Shown here one piece after another: positions 47,912 through 60,584 of a DNA stretch of 64,000 nt. This DNA comes from Punica granatum (lineage: Eukaryota > Streptophyta > Magnoliopsida > Myrtales > Lythraceae): contig NC_045130.1 of NCBI RefSeq assembly GCF_007655135.1, forward strand, positions 23,565,363 through 23,629,362, in the 5' to 3' direction. Below the pieces are notes generated by a model. That model was given only the letters and a program-made list of their open reading frames with translations. It searched no databases and was not told where the DNA came from. Made by a program: the position numbers and the translations under genes. The first letter of the stretch is position 1. Each line of letters starts with the position of its first letter.

Positions 47912-50900
47912 ACATCGGCAACTATGGCCGAGTAGAGCGGAATTGAAGTCCAGTTGGTAAGCTCCTCATCCTCCTGTACAGGGCGGATATGAACCTTAGA
48001 AGATGTCTCCTCAGTGACGGCATATATGGCTGGCAAAGCCAAAAACGCTTCAACTGCATCCGAAGAGAAGTCATCTGTTTCCGTGATCGAGTTCTCTGAG
48101 GTGCCTCCCATGATTTGCGGTGGTGTTGCAAAAAACTGTGAGAGTGGTGGAAACGGCATGCTCCTATAGAGTTTCCCATAATATGCAGCAAGGCGGTGTA
48201 GATGTTTTCCACGACGAGCTTGCATGATCTCATGGCAGGAGGGACGAAAGCCGAGTCCCCTCCTATTGCGGTATTCCTCCATTTCAATCAGTCGAAGGAT
48301 TCCCTGTGCACGTGCCCCGAGTCCAGTTCCAGGGACATAATTGTTCTTCAAGAGAACCTTTCCAATCATGCGATCAGTTCGTGATGGACTGACCTCTCCG
48401 TAATCTCGAATTACGGAGATCATGTCGAAAGAATGGAAGGGAAGATTCTGATCTTCTCCAATGCTGATATAAGGGATGGCCGTTTCCTTATAGACTGCAT
48501 AATCTTCCTCGCCGTTGACAGTGATGAGTTTGCCTTCGGCAAAGAATTTCAACTTCTGGTGCAATGATGAAGGAACGGCGCCGGCGGCGTGAATCCATGG
48601 CCGTCCAAGTAGGAGACTAAAAGCATTGGGTATTTCCAGGATCTGGAAGGTAATAGAGAATGAGCAAGGACCCACATCGATTAGGAGATCAATTTCGCCG
48701 TTCACCACTCTCTTAGAGCCGTCAAAGGCTCGAACGGTAGTCTTGCTTACACGAATGCGACTCATGTCCACGTTCATCTGTTTCAACGTGGAGACGGGGC
48801 AAACATTAAGAGCAGAGCCGTTGTCGATCATGACTCGACCAACGACGTGGTTGTTGCACTTGCAAACTATGTGTAATGCCCACAAGTGTCCTTGTCCTTC
48901 CGTGGGAATTTCGTCTTCCAAAAAGGAAATCTGATTCGAGAAAATAGAATTCACCGTCTCCTCGATTCTATTCGGTGCAGTATCTTTCGGGACTTGTGCC
49001 GCAGTGAGAACTTTCAGCAAAGCGTTCCGATGAGGTTCGGAGTTTAAATGCAATGCGAGCAACGATATATGAGCTGGTGACTTGCTCATTTGCTCGACCA
49101 CTTTGTATTCGCTTGCTTTGATCACCTTCATGAAATCTTCGGCTTCTTGATCGGTGACCTTCTTTGTAGAGAATGACACGGCTTTTGGAGCGATTGAGAA
49201 CTCAGTAGCGGGTGCCTTTCCTTTGTCAACAGGCTCTGGACCCTGATAAACCCGTCCCGAACGCGTGATTCCCATCGCGCTCATCTCCAGTTCTGCACTG
49301 GCAACCTCGCTCTCATATGTCCAGGGAACTCAACTATCGTGATAAGGCTCCTTTGCAGGAACTTCGATAACGAACGGGACGGGAGCGAATGCGACTTCTA
49401 TTGGAGCATAGTTAATGGCAAATGGAGTTGAGGCCTTTTGCGTGTCTTCTTCCTCCTCAATAGCAGCAATGCTAATCATGTTCACAGAAGGTCCTGAACC
49501 TGATCCATGATCAGGAAGAGGATTTGCACGGACATTCGGCGGTTTCACCTCATTAAAGGAGATTTGTCTTGCATCAATCATCTCCTGAATTTTATCCCGG
49601 AGTCTCCAACAAGTGTCCAGGGTATGACCAGGAGCACCCTAATGAAATTCGCATCGAAGATTCTGGTTCTGCATGGACGGATCGAAACGGGGATTTGGTG
49701 CTTCTGTTTTGATCTTGTCGCCTGCCAGGAGCTGTCTGAATATGTGAGAGGGAGGAGCCGGTAAATTGGTGTATTGCTTGCGTGAACGCGGTTGAGCAGC
49801 ACTGTCTTGTTGAGTTCTAGGAGCTGGGACACGTTGAGCCGGCTGAGGAGGTCTCGAAGCTGGGAGTCTAGCTTGTTGAACTTGAACAGGAGGGTACGGT
49901 TGCGGAGGTTGCGACTGGATAACAGTGGGCGGGGTTGAGAAATAAGCTTGCGGCGTTTGATGAGGTTGCACATACTGCACGGGATGCGCATATGGCTGAG
50001 AAATCGGTAATGCAGGGGTGTAGTCCACCGACATTGGGTGTGAAGCTTGATGTCCCGAATTGACGATGCCAATAGTCGCGTCTTTGCCTCTTCTGGATGT
50101 TCCGGCAGTTTGTTTCTTCGGTGTCTCTCTGTCTTTCTTCCTTGCCGGATCTTCAATTCTTCCTAACTTAACTCCCATATCCAACTTCTTTCCTGCCTCA
50201 ATCAGGTCTGAGAAAGAGGAAGTATGAGCCAGGAGATGTGAGTAATATGCGCCTCTGAGCGTAGAATGAAACAGTTGAACTTGCTGACGCTCAGTGATTG
50301 GAGGTATGTGCTTTGCCGCTTTTCCCCTCCATTTCGTTGCGTATGCTTCGAAAGTTTGACTTTCTTTCATCTTTGTCATGCTAAGATCAATAAGAGTAGG
50401 AGGTGTTTCTGCACAGAATCGGTATTGGTCGAGGAATTTCTGAGAAAGATCTGTCCATGTAGGGATGTCGCCGACTTTCAGGGTCATAAACCAATCTAGC
50501 GCCGATCCCGTAAGACTGTCTTGGAAAGTCTGGATGACAAATTCCTCGTAATCCCAATACGGAAGCATTTTGCTGTGGTAGTGACGGAGATGATGCCGAG
50601 GGTCTTTAGTCCCATCGTACCTCTTAAAATCTGGAATTTTGATCTTAGGGGGTAACAACATGCCCGGAAAGAGATTCCAGTCACTGTCACCGAAGTCAGG
50701 ACGGGACGTGCCTGCTTGGAGGGTTCGAATGGTTTCCTCCATTCTCTTCATTCTTTTCTCCTGTTCATTTTCAGGAGGAATGCTCGTCGGTAGAACTGCA
50801 GGTGCGGCATGAGTAGGCGTGTTTGGCTCAGTGGGAGGAATATTTAGAGGCGGTGGAGTTTGGTAGGAGAAGCTCATTTGGGTTTGTGGAGCTTGGAAGG

Positions 50901-51490
50901 AAAAGGTTCCGTAGTGGGAGCAGGGACTTGTGTGATCGCGACTGGAGGAAGCGTCGGTGGTGGAACGGTGTAAATTGGGGATTGAGTAGGCATGGTGAGC
51001 GGCGGGGCTCTGTTGATAGGAATGCCGCGGGTGGAAATGGCACTGATGTAGGAGCCGGTGGTGGTGGCATAGGATCACTGACTGGGCTGATTGTCGGCAC
51101 ATATGTCATTGCTGGAAAAGACATATCTTCGCTATCAGTCACATAAATAGGAGGGTCGATCGGATTCCGATGAACAGTTGTCCTGCGTTCAGGAGGCGGA
51201 GTGTGGCTCGAGGAAGCTCGGTTTTGATCCCGAAGCATAGCCATGAGCTCTGTCATATTGGTGTTCATGTTGGCAGCCAACTGATTAACGATCCCTTCAA
51301 GTGCAGCAAAACGCACGGGATCGACAACATTGGATGACGCCTGTGCAGGAGAAGGGAAATGCGTTGGAATAGCACCGGAATACGCTGTAGATGCTGGGGA
51401 TGATATCACGCGTGTGTCTTCCGGAATGGACTGTGCAGGCATCGGTGGCGCGTCTTGCTCCGAGATAACAGGTTGTTGCTCTTCGGCCAT
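47912..51490 (-). pseudogene. gag-pro of D (exon 1)
   Basis: Begins with MAEEQQPVISEQDAPP at 51490. Indels between about 51.05 and 50.83 kb shift the frame in the Pro-rich part; from 51102 the main frame holds gag (LFPGMLLPPKIKIPDFKRY near 50660, FQDSLTGSALDWFM near 50510) and a zinc-knuckle-like CEFH...GAPGHTLDNC near 49650. Stops in this frame: TAG at 49639 (Arg CGG in A1) and TGA at 49330 (Arg CGA in A1). Protease carries IDNGSALNVCP near 48820. The tail ends in IVADV and TAA over the intron donor. Except for these points the protein is preserved, so D was probably active not long ago. Confidence 0.9.
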
Positions 51491-51796
51491 TTTTCCGTGT
51501 GCCCGAGTAGGGTATCGATGCGACGCCAGTTGTTAGTACCTGTATATGTGTAAGTGTATAAGTGCAATTGTTGTGTGTTAACCATCTTCGAGATGTAAAT
51601 GACAATATATAAATGCGTGAGATGTATGAGTTTAAAAAACACTAATGCCATTACATCAGCTTGATTCATGTTTCATAATTTACAAAGGCAGTCTGTTCAA
51701 AAGGAAACATAAACATTAAACCGCCAACTGTTACGATCCGTAGCTGAGTGAGCACTACGCGGGTTCTGTACAGGCAAAAACGCTCAGCAACTGAGC
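51491..51796 (-). other. Spacer between ORF1 and gag of D
   Basis: Non-coding and homologous to the spacers in A2 and B. It ends with GTACTAACAACTGGCGTC shortly before gag, as in A2. Confidence 0.55.
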
Positions 51797-52530
51797 TCAA
51801 GGGTGGGAGATCCTGCGCGCTCTTGCCTGCGCTCGATCCAGCGTAGCGTTCAAACGCGCTATCTCCCTGTCTTGGCCGGCTACGCGTGCACGAGTTTGAA
51901 CCAACTCGCTCTGAAGCTCTCTGTGATCAGTGAGTTCTGCACGAATATCCACTAGCTCACAGCGAAGACGATCTCGTTCTGCCCTAATAACCTGCAGCTC
52001 TGTGCGCGCGACTCCTTGGACTGAGCTCTCTGCATCTGAAATGTCTGCGTGCGATGTCGGCAGCATCTGTGGCATGCGTAGCCGACGAACAGGTGCGAAT
52101 CCATATGGATGGAACTGCATCACATACGCTGCTGTAGCTGCGAAAGCTCGCTCTTCGTCAGTGGGATGTTCTGGAAAGTACAGTTCCTGGACGATGCGCG
52201 TGCTCCATAAGCGTCGGACCTCTCTAACCCGTAGAATCCTATCCGGGAGTGAAATTGTGGTGTTTGCCCACCTGAAGCAGTGTGAAGTGCGATCTGCTTC
52301 TATAGGAATATCTTGTAGCCCACCGAGTTGTCTGATGACTCGGGATGGAAAGATAAGTGTGCTCCCCAAATGACTGATTAAGGGAAGTCCTATAATCGAA
52401 GGACATCCCATGATCATGGGACCGCCAGGATTCCAACGTGTAGTCCATAAAAACTGTGCTGGGGTGAGCTCTTCCATAAACCGCATCCAGTCAGTGTAGT
52501 TACGGTTGGAGGGTCGAAACACATGAAGTA
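51797..52530 (-). pseudogene. ORF1 of D, C-terminal half, cut by element E
   Basis: An open frame of about 244 codons from the insertion of E to RARRISHP and TGA. It matches the second half of ORF1 of B: WRRF-like start (DWMRFMEEL), RWNPGGPMIMGCP, VIRQLGGLQDIP, YFPEHPTDEERAF, then a coiled-coil tail (TELQVIRAERDRLRCELVD). No stop is seen in this part; the N-terminal half is beyond E, outside the window. Confidence 0.85.
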
Positions 52531-53293
52531 TGTACGGACCCGAATGTGGACTCTAGTCGGGGCCCGCATTGCGCGCTTTTGGATCGCGCGGCTTGGGGGT
52601 GTCCACCTTCCCGTGGGGACGCGTGACGGACACGCGTGAGAGAAGGAGTCGCCACTTATCATTTTACGACCCGAAGGTCGAGAGCGGATAAGTTACCCGG
52701 GTCTAGGGGTATGGAACACCTAGTTTGTTGTTAAGGCATTGGTCTGTGCGGAACCGGAAAGTCCGTGTTCGGGGGTTCATGTTACGTGCGGGCCTATATC
52801 CCGCACGCCCTTTCGGTACTCTGGTTTGCTAGGCTTGCATGTTTTATTATTTACCGCGTGAATTAAGCTGCACTCGGCTCGCACGTTTTGACACCGGAGA
52901 TTCGATGAACCAAACGATGTCGGTTGAGAAGCCGAGAGAGAAGTAAACCCGTATGTCGGGGAGTTGGTTCACAATCTTGCGTTACAGTTCATCGAACCAT
53001 GGAGGTTGGATCCCTGCGTGAACCAGAACCGCGAGTTCTTGAATTTACTTGTGTCTGGGCGAGCATTAGACCGATTCGATCAATTCGACTCTCGGACCGT
53101 TCGCTCACCGACTGGAATTCTTACAGAATAAATGCACCAAATAGAATCCTTACAATGCTCTCAAAACAATAAATACAAATTACAAAAGGGTCAAATTCCA
53201 GTCGTTTCGCGTTCGGTTATTATTCCACTCTAACTCACCGTGAGTTTAGGGAAAAGACCGAAGAACTGAAATTCAATGGACGCTCTCACTGAA

Positions 53294-53364
53294 TAGGGCG
53301 TTGGACCCTGTGAGTGTTGATTAGGGTGTTGGATCCTGTGCTCGATGATTAGGGCGTTGAACCC
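53294..53364 (-). other. Three small hairpins in the E LTR
   Basis: AGGGCGTTGGACCCT, AGGGTGTTGGATCCT and AGGGCGTTGAACCCT. The middle one has one base change that weakens its stem. Confidence 0.5.
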
Positions 53365-55370
53365 TAATATTATTCGGCCTAGGGATCAGGCTCGACCCGC
53401 ATGGCAAACAGGTGCGGAAAAATAACACGCAACATATTAATAACAGACAAAGTGTTTGTTGTTGTCGTGTTTACGTGAATTAATAGATTATTAACCCAGG
53501 GGTGCTTTTGCAAGCAAATGCCATATGCTAAACAATCAAACATGTGCCAACGTTTTAGCATTCGGCTTTGTTTTGAGAACTTGACAAAGAGAGTCAAATC
53601 TCAGGTGTGTGGATTGCTTTTACAGTTGTTCTGTATTGTGACACTGAATTACCACTGAATTAACCAAACTCATGTTTTGACTCTAGATTTGGAATCTAGA
53701 AATCCTCCTAACCATTATCTAGTGTTTGGTTAGATCGAGTGAAAGGTTAATAAGCATTTCGCATGTTTTCTGACAGAGATAACCGTTCTAGTTACCCGAG
53801 TCTATGTTAGGATAACAGAAACTCATCAGTTAGATAAGAAAAGGCTATGCAGATGAACCTGCACCTGAACAGGTAGCCCATTCTTATCCCGTACTGTAGT
53901 GTTTCTGTCATGCTAACCCTAAGGGTGTCGCTGAATTGTGAAAAGACGATTTTGCCCTTTATTTGAAAATTGTTTTCAAAAAAAGGGGAAACATCGCAGT
54001 GCGGGCCACCTCGGCCTGTAGCCGGTGTCAACCAAATCCCTGGATCGTCCAGGGTTGTGCAAGAACCCCGAAAAAGCCAAAGAACCGGTCGATCTGCCCG
54101 GAAGTGATCTAGAAAGATCTTCTGTATCCTGACCTGAGCTACCTGGAATCAGGTAAAAACTCAAGTTGAGACATAGAAGCCCTTTTCAGACGTCCATGCT
54201 ACATCGGACCGCGCGTTTCGGGTTTTGAAATTGATAAGTTTGAAAAGGGCACCAACGTCATTTGACAACTCGTCGACGCGAGTTACCAGTTAATGACTAA
54301 TTCGTGTAAACTTTATCAGTGTGAAGTGGGTTTAATCATGTGAGCGTCCCGATTAACCCGTTCGTGAAATTAATGCTTAAGGGTTGTGCCGAATGCATTA
54401 ATTGTGGAAATGATTCGTGCTTCGGCAACCAAGACAGGTCAAGAAAGACCGAGGATGATTCGGCCAACAATGGCCGGAACACCTTTTGGTCCTAATAGGC
54501 CCGAAAGGGTCTCCGAATTACGAATCCATGCAAAGTTTTGTTTGGAAAGACATTTCATGTGATATTGCGACAATAATGTAAATTGCAAATTACACGAAAG
54601 CCGAGAACGGACTCAAAACGGGAAGAGGAAGCCTCATGCAACCCGTACGAGTCTAAGAGGCTCTCAATTACTTCTCCTTGGAGATAGCCGAGAGGTCCCA
54701 TGGCCCGAATGGGGTTCCACGAGGTTTCCCCGTCTCGTTTCAAATCATTCCTCGCATGCTTAAACGTCAAACATGATAAATGACACGATTAAACGAAAGT
54801 CGGTATTGCCATGATTTGAATAACGCATTCGAACATGCAAACATGCGCAAAAAAGTTATTTAAGGAATCGATAAAACAATACCGACTTCATGCACGTGAG
54901 AAAATACGATGAAACTCGGGATCGAACTTGGATCGGGTCAAGAAGATCGTTCCTTGCCCGAAAGGAGCAAGAGAGCATTCAGTCACCTCCCTCAGAGGGA
55001 AACTCGTGAGCTCTTTGCCTTTCCCGGGTCGGGATGTTCTTCTCGACTACGATCCAAGTGTTTCCCGACATGCTAGCATATAAATCGAGGATAAATATGC
55101 ATGGTATAACATGGAAAGTGCATAAAGATTAAAACTTGGAAATAAAACATACATAAAACCCCTTATAACTCCATAAACGCAATGAGAATGTAAAAGTCCT
55201 AGCTCCTCTAAGTCGGGAATGGCCATACCTAGTCCCGAGATGCGGGATGGGACCTTCAAGAGTCGGGTTGGACCGTTGATGGGTCGGGTTTGGGCTGTTT
55301 TCCGTTGAACAGACCCGAATGGCATCAAACAGACCCGGCTGAAATACTGGACAGACCCGACTGGCACAAG

Positions 55371-55870
55371 TCGGGTCGGACGTCGCCACGGAGGCTCCCG
55401 ATGGAATTTTGAGGCAAGGTCAGTGGCTTCTGACTCCTAACTGACCCCCGGAGGTGACTGTGGTGGTCGTTTGGTGCCAGAGTTATCGGGTCGACCCGTA
55501 CAGCCCTGCAAAGATCACGGAAAACAGAGCACGTCTGGAAATTCGGACCCGTCTGGCACCAGTCGGGTCGGACGTCGCCACGGAGGCTCCCGATGGAATT
55601 TTGAGGCAAGGTCAGCGGCTCCTGACTCCTAACTGACCCCCGGAGGTGACTGTGGTGGTCGTTTGGTCCCAGAGTTATCGCGTCGACCCGTACAGCCCTG
55701 CAAAGATCACGGAAAACAGAGCATGTCTGGAAATTCGGACCTGTCTGGCACCAGTCGGGTCGGACGTTGCTACGGAGGCTCCCGATGGAATTTTTGAGCA
55801 AGGCCAACGGCTCCCGACTACTAACTCACCTCTAGAGGTGGCTGTGGTGGTCGTTTTCCGAAAAGAGTCT
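55371..55870 (-). repeat. 192-bp tandem repeat in the E LTR (about 2.6 copies)
   Basis: Copies start with TCGGGTCGGACGT at 55371, 55563 and 55755; the last is partial and more diverged. The repeat fills the slot occupied by other arrays in A2, C and D. Confidence 0.88.
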
Positions 55871-56398
55871 CGGATCGACCCGATCTGCAAGAAAACCGCA
55901 CAAACAGTCAGAAATTTCGACCCGACTGGGCAGTCGGGCTGTTTCTTCTTCCTGGGGTTAAACCGACGGGTTTTTCTTGGATTTCTTGACTCCTTGACAC
56001 CCTAGGGTTGTGTGGGGAGGTGTTTGATGGGTTTTGGTAGCTCAAACCGACTTGGAAAGGCTTGAAACCCGGTTTGACATTTTTTACCCGAGAAGGACCA
56101 AATCTGTCCAGATTTTGTTCAAGGCTGGTTCTATGGCTTAGAGGCTTCAAACTTAAAATCTAAGTTCAGAAATGGATAGAGGGGGTCAAAAACATGTGGG
56201 ATATGAAGTTTGGTAAAGTTTGGATTTAAGCCGGGATGGATTCCGACTTAAGACTTTGCCCGGTTTTGCTTGGTTTTGCTTGCTGGAAATGGCTGAAGCT
56301 TGCTGCGGTTTGCTATGGAGTTTGAGAGCTTTTGAAGAGTGAGAAATGCTAGAGAGAGAGTGCTTGAAGGTGTATCCTTAAGTTAATGACTTAGAAAG

Positions 56399-56407
56399 TA
56401 TATATAG
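56399..56407 (-). promoter_or_regulatory. TATA-like box of the E LTR
   Basis: CCTATATATAC on the minus strand, at about 1.63 kb from the LTR start, the same place as in the other LTRs. Confidence 0.5.
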
Positions 56408-58028
56408 GCTATGCTTAAGTGCAATTAAGTGAAGAAAAGTGCAATTAAGGGGCATGGATTAGGAGATCCGAATTTGTTTAATGAAGGAAGAAGATATTCT
56501 TGCAAGTGGCATTGATGGAGAAGAGATAAAACATTAATGAGCATTGATGGGGAGTTGGAGTGCAAGAATGAAACACTTAGATATTTTAGGGGATAAGTGT
56601 GCAAGTTGTCTTCTTATCTTCATGGAGATGAAGAAGACAAAGGAGAGGACACCTAGGGCAAGGATGGGGCGGCTAGGCCTAATCCGTGGGTCCTACGGCC
56701 GAAGATGAGAAACCGGGAGAAAGCTCGGGTCTCGATTGGTCGTGCATTCGAAGTTCGTGGTTCAAATTGAACGCTGAATTGTCGACATGCGCGAGAAAAC
56801 GGGTTTAATGAGCCCGAGATTGGCATTTTTCATGGAGAAATGCCCCGGAAGGGTACGAGGCTCGGAAGCCGATTTTGCTCATTGCAGGTGACCAGAGCGA
56901 AGTTGTCCGCTTCTGACAGCATATCTTGTGTCTGCATCTCACGTTGGTCATTTTGACATAAATTGTCAGACAACGTGAACAATTATCCCTTAAGCCGGTA
57001 ATGCTAACGTGGGGCCGGAGACGTCCTAGGAGGCCGAAACTGGATTTCTCAGGATGATTTCTGAGTTGCTTGGGCACTCCGGAGATTACTGTAATCTCTG
57101 TTTGTCGAGATCAAACCTCCAAGGACTTGAAAAGTGTATCTGAGACCTCTAAAGCACTGCTCGGGAGGTCTAGGTGAGTCGTGTGATTTATTCCGGCGAT
57201 TCCACATTGAGCCTTGAGAAGGCTAGCATTGTGTAACGTAAGCATTCGGCGTCAAGTTTCCCCAAAGAGGACCTCCGGATATGGATTTCCACTGAAAATG
57301 GTCATTTCCGCTTCTCGGAGGTTACTCGGGAAACCGTGAAGGGTTTTGCCGTCTGTTTTGCCCAATTATGAATGTCTGCTAGAGTTTTCTGGGCAATGCA
57401 GTATGAACTTCGTTTGCCGTAATTCTTTCAGACCATTCTCCGGCTATGCTCTTCTGAAGAGGGGTATGCTTGTTTTGCCGTTCGGAAGTCATTTGAAGTG
57501 TCTGTGTGACTTCCAAGAGACAATCTGAAGCATTGTTCATGCTCTGTGTGTTGATGGGACATGGCCGCGCCTGATATTTGGAATTAACTTTTCTCCAGGA
57601 AACCAGCATTTTTGGACTTCCACTGAAAAGTTATCTGTATACAGAAAGTCGTTCTGTATAGAGCAGATCATTTGCAAAATGCCTTTGGGGACACTTTTCA
57701 TCTATTTGGCATTGATGTGGATTTTTGGAGTCCAATATTTACTATCTTTCGACGACCGAGCGAACTATCGGAAAATAGTACCGTCCGTGTAGTACACTGA
57801 AAATGCCGGTTTTGGACATTGTTGAGCTCTCTGGTCGCTCTGTTGCCCTTTGGTGACCCGTAGAGTCCTTCTGTCATGTCCATGGGTCATTTGCTCAATT
57901 TTGCCAACTTGAGGATGAATAGTGATTTCTTGCTCTGCCGAGCCATTTTCTGTGTTCTGCTCAAGTCGTGGCTTGGATCATTGCTAATATCGTTGTTTGG
58001 AATGGTGAGCCAAAATGGGGTGCTGACA

Positions 58029-58043
58029 GCTTGCCCCTCTTTG
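58029..58043 (-). promoter_or_regulatory. Polypurine tract of E
   Basis: CAAAGAGGGGCAAGC on the minus strand, directly before the LTR, identical to D. Confidence 0.85.
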
Positions 58044-58245
58044 ACTGCTTGCTCGAGTAGAGGATGCAATCAAAGATTTCAAAAGCACCCCAGTTTGATA
58101 GCAATGATCAAGGTGGAATTTCCTATATGGCCCTCTCCTTTTTGCTTTGGATATGTAGGATGTTGTACCTAATAAAAGGGAATATGGTGAGATGCGCACA
58201 ATAGACATGTAGAGTTCGGAACAAAGCTGAAACAGGTAATTAAAG

Positions 58246-58487
58246 TCGGGACTGACCCGACGGGGACTGACCCCAATGCAAGAAAAGTTGTCGGGACTGA
58301 CCCGAAGGGGACTGACCCCAATGCAAGAAAAGTAATCGGGACTGACCCGAAGGGGACTGACCCCAATGCAAGAAAAGTAGTCGGGACTAACCCGAAGGGG
58401 ACTGACCCCAATGCAAGAAAGTAGTCGGGACTGACCCGAAGAGGACTGACCCCAATGCAAGAAAAGTAGTCGGGACTGACCCGAAGG
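58246..58487 (-). repeat. 45-bp hairpin repeat in the E trailer, six copies
   Basis: Units begin with TCGGG at 58246, 58291, 58336, 58381, 58425 and 58470. Each full unit holds TCGGGACTGACCCGA and GGGGACTGACCCC. One unit has GAGGACTGACCCC and another GGGACTAACCCGA. Confidence 0.9.
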
Positions 58488-58637
58488 GTTTGCAATATGC
58501 ACGGGGCGCATACCGAATGAACTGCATGGTTCAAAGGTGCCTACCCAATGGACTTGCGGGGTGCGGGGCGTGTTGCCCGGCGGGTTTGCAAGGTGCGGGG
58601 TGTTTTGCCCGGCGGTTTGCATGGTGCAGAAATGTAG

Positions 58638-59018
58638 TCGGGACGTACCCGAAATGCGGGAAAGTAGTCGGGACGTACCCGAAATGCGGGAAAGTAGTCG
58701 GGACGTACCCGAAGTGCGGAAAAGTAGTCGGGACGTACCCGAAGTGCGGGAAAGTAGTCGGGACGTACCCGAAGTGCAGAAAAGTAGTCGGGACGTACCC
58801 GAAATGCAGATAAGTAGTCGGGACGTACCCGAACTGCAGGAAAGTAGTCGGGACGTACCCGAAGTGCAGGAAGTAGTCGGGACGTACCCGAAGTGCAGAA
58901 AAGTAGTCGGGACGTACCCGAACTGCAGGAAAGTAGTCGGGACGTACCCGAAGTGCAGAAAAGTAGTCGGGACGTACCCGAAATGCAAGAAAGTAGTCGG
59001 GACGTACCCGAAATGCAG
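58638..59018 (-). repeat. 30-bp hairpin repeat in the E trailer, 13 copies
   Basis: Units begin with TCGGGACGTACCCGA at 58638 and then every 30 bases (one of 29) to 58997. The stem TCGGG/CCCGA is invariant, the loop is ACGTA and the linker (RTGCRGRAAAGTAG type) varies. The regular period opens several frames, which are not genes. Confidence 0.92.
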
Positions 59019-60584
59019 AAAAGTAAATTGCATGGGATGCATTGCAGAAAGTAAATGCAAACGCTAGGGAGTTGCGTGAGGTGTGGAATGAATCATTGTG
59101 CTTCCTCCGTCACTGAGCTTGTCCGTGTTGCAATCGATGTAGTGGCAGAATATTTCATTGTTTGCCAACTGATTGTGATGCGATTGAATGCACGGAGTGC
59201 TGCTCTGAAGATTCTCCTCTTGGGTTGAGATTGTCACCCGTCACATGAAGTAGAGATGAATCGATCTTGGGGAGATATCTTCCAAGGAGCGTTGATTTGT
59301 CGGAGGCAAGCGTTGATGCTGGGACGAAGTCATTTCACTGAAGCCTTACCTCTGTGGCAGTGATGTGTTTGATTTGCCAAAAGCCGGGCTCGCCGCTAGG
59401 CGGTTACCTATTGGGCTGCCGGAAACCGACTTTGCTGCTGAGGAATGATTGTGCTTTGTCGGAGGCCAGCTCTGCTGCTTGGGCGGTCATGCTTTGACCT
59501 GCAAAAAGTTCGCCAAAAGTCGGCATCTTGTATTGCGAGACTCGAGCTCTAAGACAGAGCGCCTACGTATCCCGTGGAACTAAGAATCAGAGTCTGTCGT
59601 AGTTCATGCTGTTTGCAGTACCTGTGATCCTGACATTACTAGTAAATCATGTTAGAAATACTAACAAGTAATGGACACAGGTAAGCATGAAAATGTTGTT
59701 GCGACACGCAGATCTTCAGTTTTGGGTCACCTAAACAACCCATGAAGATTTTTGCTTTGACAGTATAAGTAGGTCCCGTTCTCGGAGGCCTAGATGCGAG
59801 GCCTCCAGGGGCTCCTGTTAGCTATGTATTGGGCATATCGAGACTTCCCCGACGATGCCCTAGCAATTCTATCGTTTGTTCGACGCGCCCGTCGGCTTTG
59901 AACCCTTCTCAATAGGGTACAGTAGGGCGGCTGCATTTGCAACCCGCTTGGGGATTTCTATTCAGATTTGGTCAGACTCGGTCTGACCATTTCCAAAGCG
60001 TTATGACTAGACTCTCGGAGAGGAATGTCTGGGATTTTGGCTCTGTGATAGCCTGTTGAAGGGTGGCTGTGACCCATTCGGAGTTATGCAAAGACAAAGT
60101 GAAAAGAGAAAGCTTGGGAAGCATGCTGCCCGCAGGCTAAAAGGATACACGGGTTCACGCCTGCAATGAGATGTACCCCCATTTTTCTTCGTCCTTCTGT
60201 TGTGTAGGTTGTACTGAACTGCTTGGACGGCGTATTCAGTTACCCACTGTGCTTGAGGAAGGTTCCCTCTTGGACGGTTGAATGGTATTGGAGAGCCGAT
60301 CGGGGATCGTGTTGGAATAGATAAACTGGCCACTTCCCTTGGGGATCCCTTGTCCACACGATGTGTGAGAGACTAGGGGGCAATTTTATTTATCTCTCGT
60401 TTTGCTCTCCTTTTGCTACGGTCACCCACCTCGGGGCCGCACCTCTCAATCTAAAGGGGAAGAGCTCTCCTTTTGCCACGACCGCCCCAAAGGGTTTTCG
60501 GTCGTGCCTCTCTTTTACCCTAGCTTTTGCCTAGGTCGCCCCAAAAAGGGGTTTTCGACCTAGCGGGCTCGATTCTTTTATCTC
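59019..60584 (-). other. E trailer: D-like part and hairpin modules
   Basis: 59035 to about 59220 is homologous to D (43185-43370). From 59240 to 60360 I recognise nothing and see no supported gene. The 60405-60565 stretch holds modules as in D: CACGACCG (60477) / CGGTCGTG (60499) and CTAGGTCG (60531) / CGACCTAG (60556) with inner CCCC/GGGG, and a weaker CGGTC/GGCCG before them. Confidence 0.6.

Larger units (their letters stand above)
36899..52530 (-). mobile_element. Element D: best preserved Tat/Ogre-type element, inserted in the B 5' LTR
   Basis: Minus-strand order: ORF1 (from 52530, cut by E), gag-pro, intron, pol, trailer, polypurine tract, 3' LTR. The 5' LTR, PBS and ORF1 start lie beyond E. 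The five bases before it, CAACT, are the expected target duplication. Its LTR matches E closely, so D and E are one subfamily with A and C as nearer relatives than B. Coding damage is light: one stop in pol and two stops plus frame changes in gag-pro. Confidence 0.9.
52531..58028 (-). repeat. 3' LTR of E (5498 bp)
   Basis: The + strand reads TGTACGGACCCG to GGGGTGCTGACA. It is close to the D LTR over most of its length, including hairpins at 53294-53364 and an AT-rich box at 56399-56407. The variable slot holds a 192-bp repeat. No gene is supported inside. Confidence 0.93.

Noticed and set aside
58638..59018. Regular 30-bp units resembling a CRISPR array
   Set aside because: No unique spacers lie between the repeats, there are no cas genes, and the context is a plant retrotransposon trailer.
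57984..59060. A 358-codon minus-strand frame over the E repeat arrays
   Set aside because: The 30- and 45-bp periods are multiples of three, which keeps frames open; the predicted product is only repeats.
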